Positions 1-9,522 of a stretch of 43,026 bases of DNA are shown one piece after another. Both the position numbers and the translations under genes were made by a program. The DNA comes from an uncultured Ruminiclostridium sp. (GTDB lineage: Bacteria > Bacillota > Clostridia > Oscillospirales > Ruminococcaceae). The notes below the pieces were generated by a model, which was given only the letters and a program-made list of their open reading frames with translations, ran no database searches and was not told where the DNA came from. How positions within the stretch are numbered: the first letter of the stretch is position 1; every line of letters begins with the position of its first letter. The stretch is taken from assembly GCA_949878745.1 (NCBI GenBank), contig CATLBH010000022.1, positions 1 through 43,026 of the forward strand, read 5' to 3'.

Positions 1-121
1 ATATTTTCCGTCAGATTGCACAACTTCTCCTTGACGGGCGCTAGCCCGCCTGCGTCGAATTTGTACAATCTGACGAAAAATCTGCCGCGCAATATGCACA
101 CACCGATTTAATCAGCGGTTC
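1..121. repeat. Right part of an inverted-repeat element cut by the window edge
   Basis: No gene is seen in 1-266. Bases 9-18 (CGTCAGATTG) pair perfectly with 66-75, enclosing a smaller palindrome (CGGGC..GCCCG) around 35-48. The stretch ends at 107-121 with TTTAATCAGCGGTTC, which recurs inverted (15 of 15) at 1461-1475 and direct (14 of 15) at 1532-1546. I read it as the end of a small non-autonomous element whose other end lies before the window. Confidence 0.5.
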
Positions 122-122
122 C

Positions 123-226
123 CTAATCTTTGGTCAAGTTATAGACAAATATTTTGGATGACCAAAAATTAGTGCTTTGGGTGCAATCTTTAATCAAGTC
201 TAGAACTTGATTAAAGATTGGTATTA
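123..226 (-). repeat. Bipartite double-hairpin element, copy 1
   Basis: Two hairpins are separated by the 12-nt linker at 172-183 (CACCCAAAGCAC on the minus strand). The minus-strand first hairpin has stem AATCTTTAATCAAGT; the second pairs CTAATTTTTGGTCA with TTGACCAAAGATTAG. The outer ends carry the TAATACTAAT-like signature shared with the copies at 7289, 7384, 21643 and 27592. It lies just downstream of the GH5 gene stop. Confidence 0.7.
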
Positions 227-266
227 TCTGTTCAAAGTAAATCCGCGCTTAAGCCTCAAGCTCACC

Positions 267-1415
267 TCACGACTCCTGCTCATGAAGCTTCCCCGTGATA
301 TCCGCGATCATCTGCCGCTCGTCGTCCTTTTCTATCCTGTAAAGCGTACGCGAATAGAAATGCGCGTTTACGTCCCAGAGCACCGGTACGATATCGCTTT
401 CCAACAGCTTATTAAGCACAATGGCGACATATTTGGAGGAAGTTCTGTCCGTAACGCTGCTGTCAATGTTCTCGTCGGGATATCTCGATGAGGTTTCTCC
501 CATAAATACGGGAATCCCCTTATCCAAAAACGCACCCTTCAAAAGCGCGATCTGGTCGTCGATATACTGAAGCCATTCGTCGGTGCCCACTCTCTTGGCC
601 CAGAAGAAGGCGTTGTCCACATAGTGCACCGAAACCATAAGTCTGTTTTCGGCGGAATCGGTGGGAACAATAAATTCGGGCGCGGTGGTAAAGTCTATAT
701 TGGTCCAGTAGCCGGAAACTATCAGAACTCTCTCCGCGTTCTTTCCTCCGGTGGATCTTACCGCGTCCACAAAGGCCTGGTTAAGAGTATTGGTCAACTC
801 GTAGGCCTCGTCCTTGGGACGATCCTCCACCTTGCGCTTGGAATTCAGCTTTCCTCCTCCCAAATATTCGTTATATCCCTCAAACATCAGCTTGTAGGAA
901 TAATCCTTGAAATACTCCGCGATCTGCTTCCAGATTATGGTGAATATTTCCTTACATTCCTCGGTGGTGTGGCGGCGTATAATGAACTCGTCGAAATGGT
1001 GAATATTTATTACGGTATAAAGCCCCGCCTTCTGGCAGTAATCCACTACCTCCTTTACTCTTGCGGCGTATTCGGGGTTCAGCGTATAAGTGCCGTCGTC
1101 CTCCATCATATTGCCCCAATAAACGGGTACGCGTACGGTTTCAAAGCCGTCGGCCTTCATACCGTCGATTATTTCCTGAGTGGTCTCCACCGCGCCCCAG
1201 CAGGTTTCGTAGTCCTTGGGCGTGTTGCTTCCCACAACCGAAACCCAGTCTTTGTAGTCCGAAGTGGAGCAGCTTTCCAACGTGTTGCCCAGATTGATTC
1301 CCACACCCATTTTTTCGGCCGCCTCCTGCGCCGTCATACTGGTTTCGCTGTCACAGGCCGACATAGTCAGCAATATGGCGGCGCAAGTGATTCCCGCGAT
1401 TATTTTTTTTAACAT
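267..1415 (-). CDS. Glycoside hydrolase family 5 endoglycanase, lipoprotein
   Basis: This is a probable secreted endo-beta-glycanase of the cellulase/mannanase superfamily GH5, anchored outside the membrane. The N-terminus is a lipoprotein signal: MLKK, a hydrophobic run, then a lipobox-like MSAC with Cys21. The TIM-barrel signatures appear in order: GINLGNTLE (39-47), FETVRVPVYW (91-100), VINIHH (135-140), the acid/base Glu183 in YNEY, HY at 264-265, and the nucleophile Glu307 in FMGE. The length of 382 aa is normal for a single-domain GH5, and no carbohydrate-binding module is present. An AAAGGAAG ribosome site precedes the ATG. It follows the GH2 gene on the same strand but is separated from it by 163 bp with a hairpin element. 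The substrate (cellulose, mannan or xyloglucan) cannot be told from sequence. Confidence 0.9.
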   Translation of the reverse strand: MLKKIIAGITCAAILLTMSACDSETSMTAQEAAEKMGVGINLGNTLESCSTSDYKDWVSVVGSNTPKDYETCWGAVETTQEIIDGMKADGFETVRVPVYWGNMMEDDGTYTLNPEYAARVKEVVDYCQKAGLYTVINIHHFDEFIIRRHTTEECKEIFTIIWKQIAEYFKDYSYKLMFEGYNEYLGGGKLNSKRKVEDRPKDEAYELTNTLNQAFVDAVRSTGGKNAERVLIVSGYWTNIDFTTAPEFIVPTDSAENRLMVSVHYVDNAFFWAKRVGTDEWLQYIDDQIALLKGAFLDKGIPVFMGETSSRYPDENIDSSVTDRTSSKYVAIVLNKLLESDIVPVLWDVNAHFYSRTLYRIEKDDERQMIADITGKLHEQES

Positions 1416-1460
1416 TTATAACTCTTCCTTTCTTTAGAGGAAAGCCCGATGTTTTTTAGT

Positions 1461-1546
1461 GAACCGCTGATTAAAGCTCAGCGTAACACAATCATCCGCG
1501 TGAGTATGCTGCTTTGAACGGGGGATTGTGTTTTAATCAACGGTTC
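1461..1546. repeat. Small inverted-repeat element between GH5 and GH2 genes
   Basis: The ends GAACCGCTGATTAAA (1461-1475) and TTTAATCAACGGTTC (1532-1546) are inverted repeats with one mismatch; ACACAATC and GATTGTGT form an inner stem. The 86-bp unit looks like a miniature inverted-repeat element, and on transcription it would form a hairpin between lacZ and the GH5 gene. One arm matches 107-121 on the far side of the GH5 gene. Confidence 0.6.
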
Positions 1547-1578
1547 CTTAGGATCATATCGGGCTTATTACCTCGTTT

Positions 1579-4614
<3,036 letters not shown>

Positions 4615-4616
4615 TT

Positions 4617-4645
4617 ATTATAATATTACTTGACATCGGAGTCAA
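4617..4645 (-). promoter_or_regulatory. Promoter of the beta-galactosidase gene
   Basis: On the minus strand TTGACT (4640-4645) and TATAAT (4617-4622) are spaced by exactly 17 bp, 33 bp upstream of the lacZ ATG. The -35 box lies in the right half of the palindrome CTTGAC-N6-GTCAAG (4629-4646). Confidence 0.85.
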
Positions 4646-4658
4646 GAAATGATATTAT
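4629..4658 (+). promoter_or_regulatory. Promoter of the AraC-type gene with shared palindromic operator
   Basis: TTGACA (4630-4635), a 17-bp spacer and TATTAT (4653-4658) form a sigma-A promoter. Its -35 box is the left half of the palindrome CTTGAC-N6-GTCAAG, whose right half is the -35 box of the divergent lacZ promoter. The two promoters overlap, so polymerase binding at one should exclude the other. Confidence 0.85.
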
Positions 4659-4672
4659 GATTATATAACAAT

Positions 4673-5500
4673 ATGAAGATGGGAAGTGTTTTTTTGTTCT
4701 TCTGCGATTTCCCGATAATACGCGGCGAAAGCGAACTGCCCTTGTATCTTCTGCATATGGGACAGCACGTCTGTCAAAATTATATTATAAGGAACAGCGG
4801 ATATCCTCATAATCAGATACTGTACTGCACAAAGGGAAGCGGTATCCTTTTGACGGAGGGCGAAAAAATCCCGATACCTGCGGGCACCGCGATGTTTTTG
4901 CCAGCCCGCCGCCCTCACGAATATTATCCCGAGGGGGATATATGGGACATTCGCTGGGTCGTTCCCTCCGGCTACGCTCATGAGGATATTTTAAGGCACT
5001 TCGGACTCGCGGAAACCGAAGTTTTCCCTCTGAAAGACCCCCATGCGCTGGACCGTATTTTCAGAAAAATGCACGAAGCCTTAAGGACGGAGGGCGTTTT
5101 CGGAAATTACAGAGCTTCGGGTTATCTGTATGAATTTTTAATGGAATTTTACCGCCAAATTTCCGCCAAAGGCACCTCCGCCGCCCCCAATCCCGCACTG
5201 ATAAAGGCCGTGGATTATATAGAGCTGAATTACGCCCGCCATATCACAATGGAACACCTTTGCTCCGTCTCCGGCGTCTCCAAACAACACCTCTGTATGC
5301 TCTTCCGCACCACCTTGGGCCTTCGCCCCACCGAGCACATAACAAAACGAAGAATTCAAGCCGCGAAGGAGCTGCTTGCTTCCTCCGAAAAAACCACCGA
5401 AGAAATAGCTCTCCGCACCGGATTTTGCACTTCAAGCTATTTTTGTAAAATGTTTAGGAGGTATGAAGGGGTTACGCCGTCGGAGTTTAGGAAAAGTTGA
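4673..5500 (+). CDS. AraC-family transcriptional regulator
   Basis: A 275-aa regulator with an N-terminal cupin-like effector domain (about 20-160; GSGILLTEGEKIPIPAGTAM resembles the AraC arabinose-binding fold) and a C-terminal AraC DNA-binding domain with two helix-turn-helix units (about 190-215, MEHLCSVSGVSKQHLCMLFR; about 240-266, EEIALRTGFCTSSYFCKMFR, ending in GVTPSEFRKS). It is divergent from lacZ and is the obvious candidate to control lacZ and the GH5 gene in response to a sugar. Oddly, the predicted transcription start lies only about 8 nt before this ATG, leaving no room for a ribosome site. Translation may be near-leaderless or start at a later codon. Confidence 0.9.
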   Translation: MKMGSVFLFFCDFPIIRGESELPLYLLHMGQHVCQNYIIRNSGYPHNQILYCTKGSGILLTEGEKIPIPAGTAMFLPARRPHEYYPEGDIWDIRWVVPSGYAHEDILRHFGLAETEVFPLKDPHALDRIFRKMHEALRTEGVFGNYRASGYLYEFLMEFYRQISAKGTSAAPNPALIKAVDYIELNYARHITMEHLCSVSGVSKQHLCMLFRTTLGLRPTEHITKRRIQAAKELLASSEKTTEEIALRTGFCTSSYFCKMFRRYEGVTPSEFRKS

Positions 5501-5938
5501 AAAGGGGTGGGAAATGATAGTTTTTTTGAAAAGAGCGTTATGTGTTAATGCTAATGTAGGGTAAGGGCACTTATTGAGACGGTATTTTATGGGAACGAAG
5601 GTTATATTGGCAATATAACGCAAAAAAGGGGGAGAGAAAAAAAGGGGGAGGGGTAGACTTAATCGGGAGAGTTTGGCGGCGGCGCGGCGCAGCCGCGAAC
5701 GGAGCCGAAGGCGGAGTGAGCCGACGCGAAGCGAATGCGGAGCGTCGCCAAATTTTCCTAACGGAAAATTTGGGCTGCGCCCCCCGCTGTTGGGCAGCTA
5801 TCGGTGTAGGGACGGTTTTAACTGATGAAGCGGTTTGCGGAGTTTGACACGCAAAACAAAAACAAAGTTTTTCACGGGTACGCAATCATCGGCAATAACA
5901 TATAGGACATCAACTTAAACGGACGAAAAAGCTTTATT
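5501..5938. other. Gene-free GC-rich intergenic stretch
   Basis: No gene is supported here. It holds short palindromes, for example CCAAATTTTC..GAAAATTTGG (5749-5771) and TATATTGGCAATATA near 5602. A GC-rich patch at 5670-5760 looks like repeat debris. Open frames in it have low-complexity translations and no ribosome sites. Confidence 0.5.
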
Positions 5939-6293
5939 GGGAGCAGTTATATGAAAGAAACAGCCCAAGAGCAAAACAAAATACAATAATAGCACTCGTC
6001 GGCACAGCTTCTATGAGAGAGAAACCCATATTGACAATAAAACGCCCAGAGGGGGGGGTAAGGAAGGGATTCTTAAGGTGAAACCTAAGGGGGGGAGAGT
6101 GGGGGACAGGATTCGCCGAACCGGTACATTTCCGAAAAAAACAATCCACATTATAAGTCAAACCAACATTGCGAATCCTGTTCACCTTCTCCCCCCCTTT
6201 GGTGTCACCTTAAGCCCCCCGCGGGAGCGGTCCTGCACGGCCCGTGCATTAAATAAAGCATCAAATAAAGGAATCGACTTTCGATATAAACCT
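5939..6293 (+). repeat. ~350-bp structured repeat, copy 1
   Basis: It aligns over essentially its full length with the inverted copy at 29576-29922. The core is an imperfect hairpin of about 44 bp: one arm starts at CTTAAGGTGAAACC (about 6074) and the other ends at GGTGTCACCTTAAG (about 6213). The inner stem is ACAGGATTCGC/GCGAATCCTGT. A second small hairpin, TGCACGGCCCGTGCA, follows. No open frame is conserved between the copies, and the loop differs strongly, so this is a non-coding element. Confidence 0.7.
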
Positions 6294-6434
6294 TCAACCC
6301 CTTGCGGTAAGCAAAACCTATCTATCCCCACCACGTGAGCAGCCCTGCACGACAGTGCAATCAATAAAGCAGCATAGTAAAAAGGAATCGACTTTCGATA
6401 AAAACCTTTAACCCCTTGCGGTAAGCAAAGCCCC
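6225..6434 (+). repeat. Tail of the structured repeat, tandemly duplicated
   Basis: Bases 6225-6318 and 6337-6434 are diverged direct repeats. Both contain a GCAC..GTGC mini-hairpin, GGAATCGACTTTCGAT and ACCCCTTGCGGTAAGCAAA. The second copy runs up to the stop codon of the convergent F420-ligase-like gene, so it also forms that gene's 3' end. Confidence 0.65.
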
Positions 6435-7198
6435 TATTTCTCCCTCTCAAACCTAACCTTCTCCATCTCCGCCAAATCCCTATCCTTCCCCTCCAGCCTT
6501 TCAACCTTCCTCACTATAGCAAGCGGAGTCTGACAAAATCCCTGATCATGCGGATTATCCCTGTACAGCTGTTCGCAGAACTTGTCCGGAATATCCCTGC
6601 TGCTTTTCCCCAAAACATTACACCCCAAATCGTTGGCGTCCACAATAACCACCTCGACATTGGCGTGCTTCTTCATATCCGCCGCCGCCCCGTCGGGATC
6701 CTCGGGAGCCATTTTCGCGTATTCGTTATAAGGGGGAACATTGTACTCGCTGGGCCCGTCTATGGCTCTCGCCTTCATTCCCAGAATATTGTAAAACACC
6801 CCGCGTTTTCCGAACAACTTACAGATTCCCGCCACTACCGCCGCGAAAAGCACCTTTATCCTGCCGCACTCCCTTAAGCACAGCTCCATGGTGGAGGGCG
6901 CGCCTATTCCTATTCCCGCGTCGGATTTATAAACGAATTTTACGAGGAATTTCGCCAAACGGCTTATCTTGATATCGCTGACCTTAAGCGCCCGTCCTTG
7001 GGTAATAGCCACAATCTTTTCCGATATAAAGATCATGTCCCCTTCCTCAAGATATTTCATAACATACTGATCAAGAAGATCGTTCATAACGTCCTCTTTC
7101 ATGACCACATGGGTCTTGATGGGGAAGCGGGCATAGGTTCCCCATTCCGTTTCAATTGTAAGATTTTTGCCCTCGTTGGGCTTGAAAGGCATTTCCAT
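6434..7198 (-). CDS. Coenzyme F420-0:gamma-glutamyl ligase-like protein
   Basis: A 254-aa protein of the CofE/F420-0:L-glutamate ligase fold family: GDMIFISEKIVAITQGR, GIGAPSTMELCLRECG, an internal VVIVDANDLGCNVLG segment and a C-terminal DNPHDQGFCQTPLAIVRK. CofE proper adds gamma-linked glutamates to F420-0 using GTP. Clostridia of this type are not known F420 makers and no other F420 gene is in the window, so the real substrate is unknown. It is transcribed alone from a consensus promoter at 7248-7276. The ATG start lacks a strong ribosome site at ideal spacing (AAGGAG lies about 15 nt upstream). Confidence 0.8.
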   Translation of the reverse strand: MEMPFKPNEGKNLTIETEWGTYARFPIKTHVVMKEDVMNDLLDQYVMKYLEEGDMIFISEKIVAITQGRALKVSDIKISRLAKFLVKFVYKSDAGIGIGAPSTMELCLRECGRIKVLFAAVVAGICKLFGKRGVFYNILGMKARAIDGPSEYNVPPYNEYAKMAPEDPDGAAADMKKHANVEVVIVDANDLGCNVLGKSSRDIPDKFCEQLYRDNPHDQGFCQTPLAIVRKVERLEGKDRDLAEMEKVRFEREK

Positions 7199-7247
7199 GG
7201 TTTTTCAGTATTCTCCTTAACTTTATTATTCCTTGTTAACGCTTATT

Positions 7248-7276
7248 ATTATACCACTTAAGGCAAATTTAGTCAA
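7248..7276 (-). promoter_or_regulatory. Promoter of the F420-ligase-like gene
   Basis: On the minus strand TTGACT (7271-7276), a 17-bp spacer and TATAAT (7248-7253) lie about 50 bp upstream of the start codon. Confidence 0.8.
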
Positions 7277-7288
7277 TAATAAATCCTC

Positions 7289-7384
7289 ATACCAATCCCT
7301 TTTTAAACTATGGATAAAATCCATAGTTTAAAAAGGGTTGCACCCAAAACACTAATCCCACAGTTTTAAAAGGGATTAGTATAA
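7289..7384 (+). repeat. Bipartite double-hairpin element, copy 2
   Basis: Hairpin 1 pairs CCCTTTTTAAACTATGG with CCATAGTTTAAAAAGGG. The linker CACCCAAAACAC is at 7341-7352. Hairpin 2 pairs ACTAATCCC with GGGATTAGT. The stems differ wholly from copies 3 and 4 while the linker and outer TACTAAT/ATTAGTA signature are kept. It abuts copy 3 in tandem. Confidence 0.75.
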
Positions 7385-7499
7385 TACTAATCTTTAATCA
7401 TATTGTAGACGAAGTCGGAAATATGATTAAAGATTACACCCAAAACACCAATTTTTGGTCAACATTTTTTGTCTATAATCTGACCAAAGATTAGTATTA
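7384..7499 (+). repeat. Bipartite double-hairpin element, copy 3
   Basis: Hairpin 1 pairs TAATCTTTAATCATAT with ATATGATTAAAGATTA. The linker CACCCAAAACAC is at 7437-7448. Hairpin 2 pairs AATTTTTGGTCA with TGACCAAAGATT (one mismatch). It is nearly identical to copy 4 at 21643. It ends 20 bp before the metallo-hydrolase ATG, so it occupies that gene's promoter region. Confidence 0.8.
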
Positions 7500-7519
7500 A
7501 ATATACGCGAGGCGATTTT

Positions 7520-8101
7520 ATGATAAACAAGCTGAGATATGGCAATACAAACACATTTTTTATCGGGGGAGCAAGCGGCCTCCTTATCGACACCGACCTT
7601 CCCGGAACCTTACCCGCCTTTTATAAGTCGATTAAAGAACACAATATCAAAACAGGCGATATTTCTTATGTATTAGCGACCCACTACCACCCCGACCATA
7701 TAGGCTTAATAAGCGAGCTGACAAAACAGGGCACAAAGCTCTTGCTGATTGATATCCAGAAGCCGTACATACATTTTTCCGATGAGATTTTCAATAGGGA
7801 TAAACGGCTGAAGTACGAACCTGTAAATACCGATAATTCGGTAATAATCACCGTTAAAAACAGCCGTAAGTTTCTTAAAAGCATAGGTATCGAGGGAGAA
7901 ATTATCTTCACCCCAAGTCACAGCGAAGACAGCGTATCCTTAATTTTGGACAGCGGGATTTGTTTTGTGGGAGATTTGGAGCCTATTGAATATCTCGGAG
8001 CCTATGACGAAAATCTTAAATTAAAAGCCGATTGGGAGCTTGTTATGAGCTATCGCCCCAAAATAATTTACTACTCCCACGCAAATGAAAAAATAACGTA
8101 A
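7520..8101 (+). CDS. MBL-fold metallo-hydrolase
   Basis: A 193-aa metallo-beta-lactamase-fold hydrolase. The zinc-binding signature is THYHPDHIG (His55, His57, Asp59, His60), followed by His134 in PSHSEDSV, Asp152 in FVGDLEP and a His near the C-terminus in YYSHA. This set is complete for a dinuclear site. The family acts on thioesters, nucleic acids, phosphodiesters and lactones, and the substrate cannot be assigned here. GAGGCG precedes the ATG. The gene lies directly behind a bipartite hairpin element and 41 bp before a decarboxylase-like gene, with which it may be cotranscribed. Confidence 0.85.
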   Translation: MINKLRYGNTNTFFIGGASGLLIDTDLPGTLPAFYKSIKEHNIKTGDISYVLATHYHPDHIGLISELTKQGTKLLLIDIQKPYIHFSDEIFNRDKRLKYEPVNTDNSVIITVKNSRKFLKSIGIEGEIIFTPSHSEDSVSLILDSGICFVGDLEPIEYLGAYDENLKLKADWELVMSYRPKIIYYSHANEKIT

Positions 8102-8142
8102 CCGAAAAATAAAAAAACGGAAAGGCCACTGCGGAAAACAAT

Positions 8143-9429
8143 ATGAACACACCCATACACGACTTTTTATCCTCATACGCGGCGAAAAATCCCGTTCGCT
8201 GCCATATGCCCGGGGGAAAAACAACCCCCTTTGACATCACCGAAATAGAAGGCGCCGACAGCCTTTTTGAAAGCTCGGGAATAATAAGGGAGAGCGAGAA
8301 AAACGCCGCCCGCCTGTTCGGGGCGGGAAAAACGCTGTTTTCCTGCGGCGGGAGCACTCTTTCGATACAAACCATGCTGTCCCTCGCCAAGGCTTACCGC
8401 CCCGAAAAGAAACGGGTGGTCGCTTCAAGATACTGCCATAAAAGCCTTATTTCCTCCTGTGCGCTTCTGGGACTTGTCCCCGATTGGGTTTACCCGGAGG
8501 AATATCTCTCCTGTAAAATCACTCCCCAAGCCGTAAAAGAAAAAATTACCTCGGACACCCTGTGCGTTTTTGCCCAAAGTATAGATTACTACGGCGGCGA
8601 AAGCGACATCGGGGGAATCGCGCGGGTCTGCCGCGAAAAAAACGTGCCCTTGCTGACGGACAACGCCCACGGGGCCTATCTCGTGTTCACCGACAGACAC
8701 CCCCTCGGTCTCGGCTCGGACATGACCGCCGACAGCGCCCACAAAACCCTTCCCTGTCTCACGGGGGGCGCTTATCTTCACATAAACAAAAATGCCCCCG
8801 AAATATTCTTACGCGAAGCCAAATCCGCCATGTCACTTTTCGGAAGCTCAAGCCCCTCCTATCTGATATTGGACAGCCTTGACCTGTGCGGAAGCTTTAT
8901 CGAAGAGGAAAAAAAGCGGGCCGAAAGGGTTTTCGGGGAAATAAGCCGCCTTAAATCAACCCTGTCCGAGCTGGGCTTTACCCTTAAAAAAAGCGACCTT
9001 ATGCGCGTAACCCTTGACGCCCCCTCCTGCGGCTATACCGGTACGGAGCTTGCGGAAGTCCTTCGGAAAAGAGGGGTCGAAAGCGAGTTTTCCGACCGAA
9101 AATACACCGTCCTCCTGTTTTCCGCCGCTCAGCCCTTGGAGGACTTCGAAAAAATTGTCGAGGCGGCAAAGAAAATCCCCCCAAAAAAGCCCTTTATTCC
9201 GGAAAATCCCCCCATAATCCGCCCGAAAGCCGCCATGGAGCCGAGAGAAGCGCTTTTTTCCCCCGCCGAAACCGTTCCCTTGGAAAAAGCGGCGGGGCGG
9301 ATCCTCGCCGATATAAATACCCCCTGTCCCCCCTGCGTTCCTATTATTATGCCGGGTGAAATTATCGACGCCGAAGTTTTGGGGGCACTGTGCGGGTACG
9401 GAGTCGAAAGCTTAAGAGTTGTTAAATAA
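8143..9429 (+). CDS. Orn/Lys/Arg decarboxylase-family PLP enzyme
   Basis: A 428-aa fold-type I PLP enzyme of the group-I Orn/Lys/Arg decarboxylase family, short clostridial form. Visible residues: HMPGGK at 21-26 (family motif near the N-terminus), GGST at 69-72 (phosphate contact), DNAHG at 173-177 (Asp and His over the pyridine ring) and the Schiff-base Lys201 in DSAHKT. The C-terminal domain follows with PCPPCVPIIMPGE. Family members make polyamine precursors (agmatine, cadaverine, putrescine). In many Firmicutes such genes sit beside tmk and holB, but not here. The exact amino-acid substrate is not determinable. The codon use matches its neighbours. Confidence 0.88.
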   Translation: MNTPIHDFLSSYAAKNPVRCHMPGGKTTPFDITEIEGADSLFESSGIIRESEKNAARLFGAGKTLFSCGGSTLSIQTMLSLAKAYRPEKKRVVASRYCHKSLISSCALLGLVPDWVYPEEYLSCKITPQAVKEKITSDTLCVFAQSIDYYGGESDIGGIARVCREKNVPLLTDNAHGAYLVFTDRHPLGLGSDMTADSAHKTLPCLTGGAYLHINKNAPEIFLREAKSAMSLFGSSSPSYLILDSLDLCGSFIEEEKKRAERVFGEISRLKSTLSELGFTLKKSDLMRVTLDAPSCGYTGTELAEVLRKRGVESEFSDRKYTVLLFSAAQPLEDFEKIVEAAKKIPPKKPFIPENPPIIRPKAAMEPREALFSPAETVPLEKAAGRILADINTPCPPCVPIIMPGEIIDAEVLGALCGYGVESLRVVK

Positions 9430-9459
9430 GTAAAAATAAAGTAAAATATTTTTCCGCGG

Positions 9460-9488
9460 TTGCTTTTTTTCCCTTACTGTGATATAAT
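9460..9488 (+). promoter_or_regulatory. Promoter of uvrC
   Basis: TTGCTT (9460-9465), a 17-bp spacer and TATAAT (9483-9488) lie 34 bp upstream of the uvrC start. The -35 box is weaker than the others in this window. Confidence 0.6.
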
Positions 9489-9522
9489 AATCTAAAACAC
9501 TCAATAAGAAAGCCGAATTGCC

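Noticed and set aside
5571-6364. Several short frames in the repeat region after the AraC-type gene
   Set aside because: Low-complexity translations without ribosome sites that are not conserved between the two copies of the structured repeat.
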